DNA from: an uncultured Sphingomonadaceae bacterium
GTDB lineage: Bacteria > Pseudomonadota > Alphaproteobacteria > Sphingomonadales > Sphingomonadaceae
Assembly (NCBI GenBank): GCA_946480515.1
Contig: CAMLKX010000022.1
Coordinates: forward strand, 1-13,895
DNA: 13,895 nucleotides
Reading direction: 5' to 3'
The notes beneath the pieces were generated by a model. That model saw nothing but the letters and a program-made list of their open reading frames with translations, ran no database searches and was not told the origin of the DNA. Below are positions 1 through 6,045 of this stretch, piece after piece (within the stretch, counting starts at the first letter, position 1; each line of letters starts with the position of its first letter). The position numbers and the translations under genes were made by a program.

Positions 1-1
1 T

Positions 2-157
2 TGCGAGCAGCATGAGCGCACGCCGCGCAGTCCACGCCAGCCAGCCTTCCTCGCGCGGTGCCAGGAAGTCGCGCACCGGCCTTGCGCCGTGCAGCGCAAC
101 GATCGCGATGACGGCGGCGAAAACAGGGCGCCGGACCGAGATGTCCGACAGGATCAT
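2..157 (-). CDS. RND efflux permease, extreme N-terminus only (diverges after about 19 residues)
   Basis: The reading frame begins with an ATG whose first bases overlap the adaptor's TGA stop (ATGA at 154-157), the usual coupling of adaptor and RND pump genes. The first residues, MILSDISVRRPVFAAVIAI, are the classic N-terminus and start of TM1 of inner-membrane AcrB/HAE-type RND proteins, which export drugs or other substrates using the proton gradient together with the adaptor. After about residue 19-21 the family pattern (rest of TM1, then a motif like LPxREYPD) does not follow. The frame instead reads HGARPVRDFLAPREEGW up to the window edge, which I do not recognise. The other two minus-strand frames do not restore RND sequence either. 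So the assignment covers about positions 100-157 only, and the outer part may be a chimeric end or a rearrangement. Confidence 0.6.
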   Translation of the reverse strand, partial: MILSDISVRRPVFAAVIAIVALHGARPVRDFLAPREEGWLAWTARRALMLLA

Positions 158-1248
158 CGCGGTGGCGCCCGTCCCGGAGCGCTTCCAGCGCGCGCGTCAC
201 CTTTCAGCCGGACCTTCATCCCGTCGCTGAGCTTGACGACGCCTTCGGTCACGACCGGATCGCCGACGGCAAGGCCGCTGCTGATCTCCATCAGCCCGTC
301 GCCGCGCATCCCCGTGCGGACCTGGGTGCGCTTGGCGACGCCCTGCTTGTCCACGACGAAGACGAACCGGTCCTGACCTTCTCCCAGCACGGCCAGCTCC
401 GGAACGGCAAGGCCGATGCGGGGGGAGGTCAGGATCGTCACATTGAGCAGCATCCCGGGCCGGATCAAATTATTGGGGTTGGGAAGCCTCGCGCGGACAG
501 TGACCGCTCTGCTGTTCGGGTCGACCACAGTATCGATGGTCGAGATCGCGCCGCGAAAAGGCATGTTCGGATAAGCCGCCGAGCGGGCATCGATCGCCAG
601 GCCAGGCCGCAGCGCGGGAAGGGCGGTCTCCGGCACTGGAAAGTCGAGCTTGATGACCGAGATATCGCTGATCGTGGTGATCGGCGTTCCTGCATTCACC
701 ACCGCCCCGGCGGAGATGTTGCGCAGCGAGGCGTAGCCGGAAAACGGCGCCCGGATGACCCGTTCACCGATGTCCGCCCTCACCTCGGATGCCTGTGCTC
801 GCGCGGCGGTGGCTGCCGCGGACTGAACGTCCAGCTGAGACTGCGTCGCGAAGCCGCGTTTGCGCAGCGCCTCAATCCGGGCCAACTGACGATTCGCTTC
901 CTGTTGCCGGGCCATGGCTTCGCGCAGCTGTGCCGATTCCTGCCCCTGAGCGAGTACCGCCAGTACCTGCCCACGACGAACGAACTCACCATCGTCGAAG
1001 CCGAGGCGCAGGATCCGCTCGGTGACGTTCGCGGACACAGTAACCTGTTCGTTGGCGCGCGCTGTCCCGACCGCCTCGATCCGGTTGGCGAACGGATAAG
1101 TGCCGACCGGCGCGATTTCAACCAGCGGCGGCGGCCGCTTTCTGCCCTGGTCGTTGCTGCCGTTGGCGCTGCCACAGGACGCAAGCAGCGCTGCGCAAAC
1201 AGCGACTCCGATCCATCGTTGAGTCGTTAGCGGACGCGGGCTGATCAT
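154..1248 (-). CDS. RND efflux periplasmic adaptor (membrane fusion protein), lipoprotein
   Basis: This is a 364-residue HlyD/AcrA-family adaptor that would bridge an inner-membrane RND pump and an outer-membrane channel. The ATG at 1248 is chosen because it places a lipoprotein signal at the N-terminus: a basic start, a hydrophobic stretch at about 11-22 and a lipobox LASC with the lipidated Cys at 25. The open frame extends further upstream, but those residues are basic, Cys-rich and unlike the family. After the signal come the first barrel/lipoyl half (about 41-105), a short coiled-coil hairpin (about 105-160), the second lipoyl half with the family-typical VIRAPFSG (164-171), a beta-barrel with DPNSRAVTVRARLPN (253-267) and LIRPGM (271-276), and a C-terminal membrane-proximal domain. 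No good Shine-Dalgarno lies just before the ATG, and a GAGGT more than 20 nt upstream is too distant. The gene is coupled to the permease by an ATGA overlap and lies 88 bp after the GST gene on the same strand. Confidence 0.9.
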   Translation of the reverse strand: MISPRPLTTQRWIGVAVCAALLASCGSANGSNDQGRKRPPPLVEIAPVGTYPFANRIEAVGTARANEQVTVSANVTERILRLGFDDGEFVRRGQVLAVLAQGQESAQLREAMARQQEANRQLARIEALRKRGFATQSQLDVQSAAATAARAQASEVRADIGERVIRAPFSGYASLRNISAGAVVNAGTPITTISDISVIKLDFPVPETALPALRPGLAIDARSAAYPNMPFRGAISTIDTVVDPNSRAVTVRARLPNPNNLIRPGMLLNVTILTSPRIGLAVPELAVLGEGQDRFVFVVDKQGVAKRTQVRTGMRGDGLMEISSGLAVGDPVVTEGVVKLSDGMKVRLKGDARAGSAPGRAPPR

Positions 1249-1336
1249 GGGATTGAGTGAGCGCTTACCTCGGCGGAGGTGGAGGTGACAACGGCAATAG
1301 CAGTCGCCCAGGGCGCGTTGACGGGGGCTGAACCGC

Positions 1337-1996
1337 TCAAGACAACATACTTCGGGCGGCTTCAACGATCTGGTCTTCAGCGGCGGCCTCCCGTGGGGCG
1401 GGCACCTGAAGCCCGGCTTGGACTGCCGGTCGCGCTTCGATCTGGTCATGCCAGCGGCGCAGATTGGGGTAGTCGGCGAGGCTCAGTCCTGACCATTCAT
1501 GGCCGTGAATCCAGGGCCAGCAGCTGATGTCGGCGATGCTGTAATCAGGCCCTGCGACGAACTCTCCTTGCGCGAGTTGCTGATCGAGAACTCCGAACAG
1601 CCGGTAGCTCTCCCGTTCGTAGCGGTCGATTGCCGCAGGAAGATGCTCAGGGAAGTAGCGGCGGAATACGTTGAGCTGACCCATCATCGGGCCCAAGCCG
1701 GCGTTCTGCCAGAATAGCCATTGGATTGCCCTGCTCCGCGCCTGACTTTGAATGGGCAGCAGCTTACCGGTCTTCTCGGCCAGATATTGCAGGATGGCGC
1801 CGGATTCGAAAACTGCGAACCCGTCATCCATGATCGCGGGGATTCGCCCGTTCGGATTGATGGCGAGGAACTCGGGCTGTTTCTGCTCAAGTGAAGGAAG
1901 GTCGATCGCACGCACCTGATAGTCGAGCCCGCACTCCTCGAGCATGATCGAAACTTTGAAGCCGTTCGGAGTGCTTGCGGTGTAAAGCTCGATCAC
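1337..1996 (-). CDS. glutathione S-transferase, YfcG/Ure2p-like (Nu class)
   Basis: A 219-residue cytosolic GST. Residues 1-80 form the thioredoxin-like domain and residues about 90-215 the helical domain. The N-terminus [10 protein letters not shown] carries Thr9 and Asn11, which match the active-site Thr/Asn of E. coli YfcG in place of the Tyr or Ser of other GST classes. [30 protein letters not shown] and [11 protein letters not shown] also match YfcG closely. YfcG is a glutathione-dependent disulfide reductase, so a disulfide-bond oxidoreductase role is more likely than conjugation of xenobiotics, but the substrate is unknown. The start is a GTG at 1996, supported by AGAAGGAG about 6-7 nt upstream and by N-terminal agreement with the family. 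It lies between a hypothetical gene (44 bp upstream) and an RND adaptor gene (88 bp downstream), possibly as one stress or efflux transcript. Confidence 0.93.
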   Translation of the reverse strand: MIELYTASTPNGFKVSIMLEECGLDYQVRAIDLPSLEQKQPEFLAINPNGRIPAIMDDGFAVFESGAILQYLAEKTGKLLPIQSQARSRAIQWLFWQNAGLGPMMGQLNVFRRYFPEHLPAAIDRYERESYRLFGVLDQQLAQGEFVAGPDYSIADISCWPWIHGHEWSGLSLADYPNLRRWHDQIEARPAVQAGLQVPAPREAAAEDQIVEAARSMLS

Positions 1997-2022
1997 GGCG
2001 CTCTCCTTCTCGAATGAGCGCC
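1997..2022 (-). promoter_or_regulatory. GST ribosome-binding site inside a possible hairpin
   Basis: Immediately before the GTG start, seven bases at 1997-2003 (ggcgctc) pair perfectly with 2016-2022 (gagcgcc). The 12-nt loop holds the purine-rich Shine-Dalgarno (AGAAGGA in the mRNA sense). The loop is large and the stem short, so this may be chance. If it forms, it would affect access to the start codon, which adjoins the stem. Confidence 0.3.
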
Positions 2023-2040
2023 CGTTACCACCCCTTCAGG

Positions 2041-2343
2041 CTAAAGTGCACGTCTCTTTGGCTGCGCAGCAATTGCTGGTGCGGCCGATAGCTCCTCGGT
2101 GAGCCCCTCTGCGGTTAGCTCCGGCATTGATTCGACTGCGACGGTTCGGCTGGCGCCGTGGAGCTGTGCGATGATTTTGGCAGCCTGGTCGCGAAGATTA
2201 GGGTCCGGGCTGGTCATGAGCTTGCCCACATGGAGCATGGTCAAGGTCCGGTGAGCTTCCGCGGCACAGCGATTGTCGGTCGACAAGCTCAACGCGAGTT
2301 CCGCATTCGCCCGGCGGGCGTGGTAGGTGGGGTCCCGGTCCAT
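2041..2343 (-). CDS. hypothetical protein, 100 residues
   Basis: I do not recognise this protein. It is hydrophilic, has no signal peptide or membrane segment, and is probably largely helical. The N-terminal half has a pattern of Tyr7, Arg10-Arg11-Ala, Glu15-Leu and then Ala-His at 30-31 with regularly spaced leucines, which looks like a short helical hairpin of a kind seen in small alphaproteobacterial proteins. The C-terminal 30 residues are Ala/Glu/Pro-rich and probably disordered, ending in a basic QPKRRAL. The ATG at 2343 is the first start after an in-frame TAA. The strong AAGGAGGAG (2376-2368) is about 24 nt from it, too far to be its ribosome-binding site. It is the first gene of a possible minus-strand unit with GST and the RND efflux genes. 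Synonymous base choice looks coding, but no function can be given. Confidence 0.6.
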   Translation of the reverse strand: MDRDPTYHARRANAELALSLSTDNRCAAEAHRTLTMLHVGKLMTSPDPNLRDQAAKIIAQLHGASRTVAVESMPELTAEGLTEELSAAPAIAAQPKRRAL

Positions 2344-2387
2344 ATCGCTTGATCCAATCCGAGTTTACTCCTCCTTATAACACGCAA

Positions 2388-2416
2388 ATTTTACAACCGG
2401 CATTCACTTGTATTAA
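2388..2416 (-). promoter_or_regulatory. candidate sigma-70-like promoter for the minus-strand unit
   Basis: Read on the minus strand, a TTAATA hexamer (2416-2411, 4 of 6 matches to the -35 consensus) and TAAAAT (2393-2388, 5 of 6 to the -10) are separated by exactly 17 bp. They lie in the AT-rich centre of the 127-bp divergent region between the hypothetical gene and the TonB gene. A start point near 2381 would give a leader of about 38 nt that includes the AAGGAGGAG element. The site is seen only as a consensus match. A plus-strand promoter for the TonB gene must share this space, but I could not pick one out: TTTACA at 2390-2395 and TATTAA at 2411-2416 are only 15 bp apart. Confidence 0.35.
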
Positions 2417-2470
2417 CTCCCCGAAACGGTCCTGAGGCAACCTGAGCTGACGGGTTCGCGTTTTCGAGTC

Positions 2471-3226
2471 ATGCGCCACGCTCATCCGGTCACTGCCTGG
2501 GATCGCCTCAAGTCGATCAGTGCGGTCGTCGCCATTCATGCTGCCTTGGCGTTCGCCTTCCTCAACATGTCGGGGAAGATGCCCGAGCGCCTGACCGAGC
2601 AGTCGGTGCTGGATATCTTCAACGTCCCGGAGGAGCGACCTCCGGAACCGATTGTGGAGCTTCAGGAGGAGCAATCCCAACCCAAGGAAGAGGAAGGTGC
2701 GGCCTCTCCAGAGAACATCCGGAGCGAGGCGTCGCCAGTGGTCGCGCCCAAGCCGGAGATCAAGCTTCCGACGCCGCCGCCGGTGATTGCCGCACCGAAG
2801 CCGGCGGAAGGACCTGACCCCTCCCAAGGCGCTTCCGATCGTCCGGGACCAGGAACGGGCGCAGGCGGAATCGGCACGGGAACCGGCAGCGGTGGGTCGG
2901 GCAGCGGCACCGGCGGGGGCGGTGGCGGCGGAATGGCGAGCCGGCCCGCGTTGCTCCGGGGGATCACCAACCGTGATTACCCCGCGGCCCTCCAGCGCGG
3001 CTGGCCGCGCGGCGGTGCGATCTTCCTGAGGCTGAGGATCGAGCCCAACGGCCGTCCCAGCCGCTGTGACGTGATGCGCTCGTTCGGCAACCCGATGGCC
3101 GATCAGTGGACCTGTTCATTGATCATGGAACGCGGTGTCTTCCGCCCCGCAACCGACGATAATGGCCGGCCGGTTTCAGCTTGGTTCGGCTATATCCAGC
3201 GCGACACCGGGCGGTTCGACGGCTGA
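2471..3226 (+). CDS. TonB-family energy transducer
   Basis: A 251-residue TonB-like protein: a short cytoplasmic N-terminus, one membrane anchor at about 15-32, a periplasmic spacer rich in Pro and Glu (about 47-115), a low-complexity Gly/Ser/Thr linker (about 126-154, ending in a run of seven glycines), and a C-terminal TonB domain (about 158-245). TonB proteins transmit energy from ExbB/ExbD to outer-membrane receptors. The C-terminal domain has Cys199 and Cys215, a pair recurrent in sphingomonad TonB-like proteins that could form a disulfide. No ExbB/ExbD or TonB-dependent receptor gene is in the window, so a role in nutrient uptake is inferred from family only. There is no clear Shine-Dalgarno before the ATG. 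The start is supported by the anchor lying close to the N-terminus. Its TGA abuts the stop of the convergent transporter gene with no spacer. Confidence 0.88.
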   Translation: MRHAHPVTAWDRLKSISAVVAIHAALAFAFLNMSGKMPERLTEQSVLDIFNVPEERPPEPIVELQEEQSQPKEEEGAASPENIRSEASPVVAPKPEIKLPTPPPVIAAPKPAEGPDPSQGASDRPGPGTGAGGIGTGTGSGGSGSGTGGGGGGGMASRPALLRGITNRDYPAALQRGWPRGGAIFLRLRIEPNGRPSRCDVMRSFGNPMADQWTCSLIMERGVFRPATDDNGRPVSAWFGYIQRDTGRFDG

Positions 3227-4955
3227 TCACACGTCTTCGAGCCGCTTCCCTTTCGTCTCACGCACCAACACCAGCGCCACAAGCAGCGACACGGCCGTGA
3301 AGAATGCCGGATACCACAGGCTGGCGTAGAGATTGCCGGTAATCGCCACCAACGCGAAACTGGTCACCGGCAGGAACCCGCCAACCCAGCCGGTGCCCAC
3401 ATGGTAGGGCAGGGACATGGCGGTGTAGCGGATGCGGGTCGGGAACATCTCGACCAGCCAGGCCGAGGCCGGCGGCGAGCTGGCGGCGCCCGGCGGCCGT
3501 GCGGTCGAGCACCTCGCGAAGGTAGTCCGTGTCCGCGAGCGCGGCCAATGCCGCCGCCTGCGGTCCGTAGAGTGCGGTCGCGGCAATCACGAAAACAGTC
3601 AGCCAGCCGAACAGCACCGGCAAATCCATCCGTTCGGGGTCCGCCACGGCGGGGTAGCCCTCGGCCATCAGTGCCGCCTTGAGCTGTTTGCCGGTCGCCG
3701 CCTTAAGCTCTTTCAATTGCGGTGGCGTGAGGCCGCTGCCGTCGCTAACCGCCAGGCGCTGGTCGCCCACGGCGATGATCGTGCTGCCAGTGCTGGAGGG
3801 CTGGCTTGCGTAGGAAATGCCGGTGGAGGCGAGCAGGCTCCGCGCGATATCGCAGGCCGTCGTGAATTGGCGGGTTCCAACCGGGTCGAACTGGACCGAG
3901 CAGGTCGCCGGGTCGGTCATGACGATCACTGGCGTGCGCCGTTGCGCCTCGGCCAGGGCAGGGTTCGCTGCTTCGGCAATCGCGTGCGCTCCGGGAAGAT
4001 AGGCGATGAGGGCGAGCGCCATTCCGCCGACCATGACGGGCTTGCGGCCGACGCGATCCGACAGCCACCCAAAGATCACATAAAGAGGAGCGCTGACCAC
4101 CGTCATCGCCAGGACCAGGGCGTTCACCGTCGCCTCCGGCACGCCAAGCGATCGGCCGAGGAAGACCTGAAGGTAGAAGAAAGTGAAGTACCAGACCGCC
4201 CCCTGCGCGCACATGATCCCCAGGAAGGCGATCAGCACGCGCTTGAGATTCTTCCACTCGCCGAAGGACTCGCGCAGCGGCGCGGGGCTGATTTCGCCCG
4301 TTTCCTTCAGCTCGGCGAACTTAGGGCTTTCGGTCAACTTGAAGCGCAGCCAGATCGATATGGCGAGCAGCAGCAGCGACGCCAGGAACGGAATGCGCCA
4401 GCCCCACGCCAGGAAGTTCGCCTCGCCGACGCTGGTGCGCGTCGTCAGAATGACAAGCAGGGCGGCAATCAGTCCCAACGACGCCGAAATCTGGATCCAG
4501 CCGGTGGCTGCGCCTCGGCGATCGTCGGGGGCATGCTCGGCCACGAAAATCGCCGCTCCGCCATATTCACCGCCCAACGCGATTCCCTGCAGGATCCTCA
4601 GCAGGATCAGCAGCATGGGGGACAGCAGCCCCGCGGTTTCATAGGTTGGGAGCACGCCGATCAGAAAGGTCGCACCGCCCATCAGGCTCACGGTGGCGAG
4701 GAAGGCGCCCTTGCGGCCGAGGCGGTCGCCGATCACTCCGAAGATCAGGGCGCCAAGCGGGCGGAACGCGAAGCCCGCCGCGAACAGGCCAAGAGCCGCG
4801 ATCAGCCCCGCCGTCGGGTTCAACCCGGCGAAGAAGACTTGTTGAATGGTGGTGGCCAGCGACCCGAAGATGAAGAAGTCATACCATTCGAACGCGGTCC
4901 CTGCTGACGACGCGGCGATCAGACGCGCCCGCGAAAGCTGTTGCTGCTCAGCCAT
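3227..4955 (-). pseudogene. MHS-family MFS transporter (ProP/KgtP/ShiA-like), frameshifted near the 3' end
   Basis: The ATG at 4955 opens an MFS protein of the metabolite:H+ symporter type. It has FEWYDFFIFGSLA (22-34), the cytoplasmic loop motif GDRLGRK (76-82), RILQGIALGGEYGGAA (120-135), a repeat of the loop as SDRVGRKP (299-306), and about nine predicted membrane helices before a soluble insertion at about 325-440 that holds Cys352 and Cys368. After GPQAAA (464-469) the frame ceases to match the family and runs to 3258 as low-quality sequence. The proper ending, LVEMFPTRIRYTAMSLPYH, then a Gly-rich helix and a terminal RETKGKRLEDV, sits in a different frame that stops at 3227. The two family segments are separated by 91 nt (3458-3548), which is not a multiple of three. 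As read, the last helices cannot be made in frame. This may be a real lesion or a sequencing error. If intact, it would import an organic acid or osmolyte; substrate unknown. Confidence 0.8.
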
Positions 4956-4973
4956 TTGTCTAGCCCCCTATCC

Positions 4974-4996
4974 CCAGCCGCAGCGATAGCGGCTGG
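4974..4996. promoter_or_regulatory. perfect 8-bp inverted repeat in the divergent promoter region
   Basis: Positions 4974-4981 (ccagccgc) and 4989-4996 (gcggctgg) are exact reverse complements around a 7-nt centre. They lie in the 107-bp gap between the divergent MFS transporter gene (start 4955) and the six-gene run (start 5063). On the minus strand a weak TTGCAT...TATCGC pair (16-bp spacing) overlaps the repeat. It could be an operator for a dimeric regulator acting on either or both transcripts, or an RNA hairpin in the transporter's leader. No regulator gene is in the window. Confidence 0.4.
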
Positions 4997-5028
4997 CTGG
5001 TTCCATGCAAGCTTGAGCGGCTCGCCCA

Positions 5029-5056
5029 TTGCGGTCGGAAAGAACCAGGCCATAGT
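5029..5056 (+). promoter_or_regulatory. weak candidate promoter for the six-gene run
   Basis: TTGCGG (5029-5034) and CATAGT (5051-5056) are 16 bp apart, a modest match to a housekeeping promoter. The -10 lies only 6 bp before the DUF1289 ATG at 5063, so transcription would start at about the start codon, giving a leaderless message. That would fit the absence of a Shine-Dalgarno there. This is consensus matching only. Confidence 0.2.
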
Positions 5057-5062
5057 GCGACC

Positions 5063-5302
5063 ATGACGGATGTAGATGCCACGCCGGTACCGGAGCGGGG
5101 TTTCGACCCCTACGCCAGCCCTTGCATCCGCAACTGTACGCTCGACCCGAGCGACATCTGTGTTGGCTGTGGAAGGACTCTGGACGAGATCCTCGAATGG
5201 TCTCAGGCTAGCCCTCCGCGCAAGCGCACGATCCGCAGCGCCGCTGAACACCGTCTCAGCGAGCGGGCGGCCTCCTACAGATCGCTGCAGGGGGAAGCAT
5301 GA
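5063..5302 (+). CDS. DUF1289 domain protein (small Cys-rich)
   Basis: A 79-residue cytosolic protein built on the DUF1289 pattern SPCIxNCxLDxxxxCxGCxRTxxEIxxW. Cys21, Cys25, Cys33 and Cys36 are arranged as CX3C-X7-CX2C and followed by GRTLDEILEW. The four cysteines suggest a small metal-binding (zinc or Fe-S) fold, but the family's role is not established. The ATG at 5063 has no obvious ribosome-binding site. Its TGA overlaps the next gene's ATG (ATGA at 5299-5302). It heads the run leading into the carboxylase genes, so it is probably cotranscribed with them. Whether it serves that pathway is unknown. Confidence 0.9.
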   Translation: MTDVDATPVPERGFDPYASPCIRNCTLDPSDICVGCGRTLDEILEWSQASPPRKRTIRSAAEHRLSERAASYRSLQGEA

Positions 5303-6045
5303 GCCGCCGGGACCTGTCCATCCTCACTCCGGACGGGAATGCGCGCGCCTTCCTGTTCACCCCGAGCGAAGGTGTCGGGCCGTGGCCTGCCGTGCTGTTC
5401 TTCATGGATGGCTTGGCGATCCGGCCCACTCTATTCGACATGGCGCAAAGGCTCGCGGATGCGGGTTATTCTGTCCTGCTGCCCGACATGTTCTGGCGGC
5501 TCGGACCTTATGAGCCGCTGGTCCCTGCAGAGGTAGTCGCCGATCCTCAGGTGATGAAGCAGACGTTCGAGCGGCTGTTTGCCTCAACCGACCCGGTTAA
5601 GTCGATGATCGACACGGCGGCGTTCCTCGAGTGGCTGGACTCCGAACCCTCAGCAGACACGAGCCGGGTTGGAGGGACCGGCTATTGCATGGGCGGAGGC
5701 ATGGCCCTGCGCGCGGCGGCGACTTTTCCCGACAGGATTGCCGCGGCAGCAGCCTTTCACCCCGGCGGTCTCGTCACCGATGCCCCCGACAGTATTCACC
5801 GGCTGGTTCCGCAAATTCGAGCGAAGGTGCTGGTCGCGGGCGCTGACCAAGACCCTCACTTCGAGGAGAGCGACTGCGCCGCACTGGACCGGGCGCTGCG
5901 CGAGGGGGGTGTCGAAGGTCAGGTGACCATCTATCGCGGCGCTCTCCACGGCTTCGCGCCTCCCGATTGTCCAACTTACGATCAGGCCGCGTCCGAGCGG
6001 CACTGGAGCGAGTTGCTTGCCCTATTCGCGGAAACGCTCGGATGA
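5299..6045 (+). CDS. dienelactone hydrolase family protein
   Basis: A 248-residue alpha/beta hydrolase of the dienelactone hydrolase family, cytosolic, with no signal peptide. The nucleophile elbow GYCMGGG puts the cysteine nucleophile at 130, the acid is probably Asp185 in GADQDPHF, and the base is His217 in GALHGF, giving the Cys-Asp-His triad typical of this family in place of Ser-Asp-His. The N-terminal strand region [13 protein letters not shown] supplies the oxyanion-hole segment. The family hydrolyses lactones and esters, and the natural substrate here cannot be told from sequence. The gene overlaps both neighbours by four bases (ATGA at 5299-5302 and 6042-6045), so it is translationally coupled to DUF1289 and to the carboxylase beta subunit. 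That could mean removal of a side product of the acyl-CoA pathway, but this is inference. No classical chlorocatechol genes are present. Confidence 0.9.
   Translation: MSRRDLSILTPDGNARAFLFTPSEGVGPWPAVLFFMDGLAIRPTLFDMAQRLADAGYSVLLPDMFWRLGPYEPLVPAEVVADPQVMKQTFERLFASTDPVKSMIDTAAFLEWLDSEPSADTSRVGGTGYCMGGGMALRAAATFPDRIAAAAAFHPGGLVTDAPDSIHRLVPQIRAKVLVAGADQDPHFEESDCAALDRALREGGVEGQVTIYRGALHGFAPPDCPTYDQAASERHWSELLALFAETLG

Noticed and set aside
1249..1449. N-terminal extension of the efflux adaptor upstream of 1248
   Set aside because: The extra 67 residues overlap the GST 3' end, are unlike adaptors, and would bury the lipoprotein signal.
2875..2935. Possible tandem repeat in the glycine-rich part of the TonB gene
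   Set aside because: It encodes a normal Gly/Ser/Thr linker of TonB-like proteins and has no regular repeat unit at DNA level.
3432..4907. About 490-codon open frame on the plus strand opposite the transporter
   Set aside because: Composition is Arg/Gln/Gly-rich shadow sequence; the minus strand has clear MFS motifs and membrane helices.
4919..5251. Minus-strand open frame spanning the transporter/DUF1289 gap, containing MAWFFPTAMGEPLKLAW
   Set aside because: It overlaps the DUF1289 cysteine motif region antisense and the transporter start; no family match and no ribosome-binding site.
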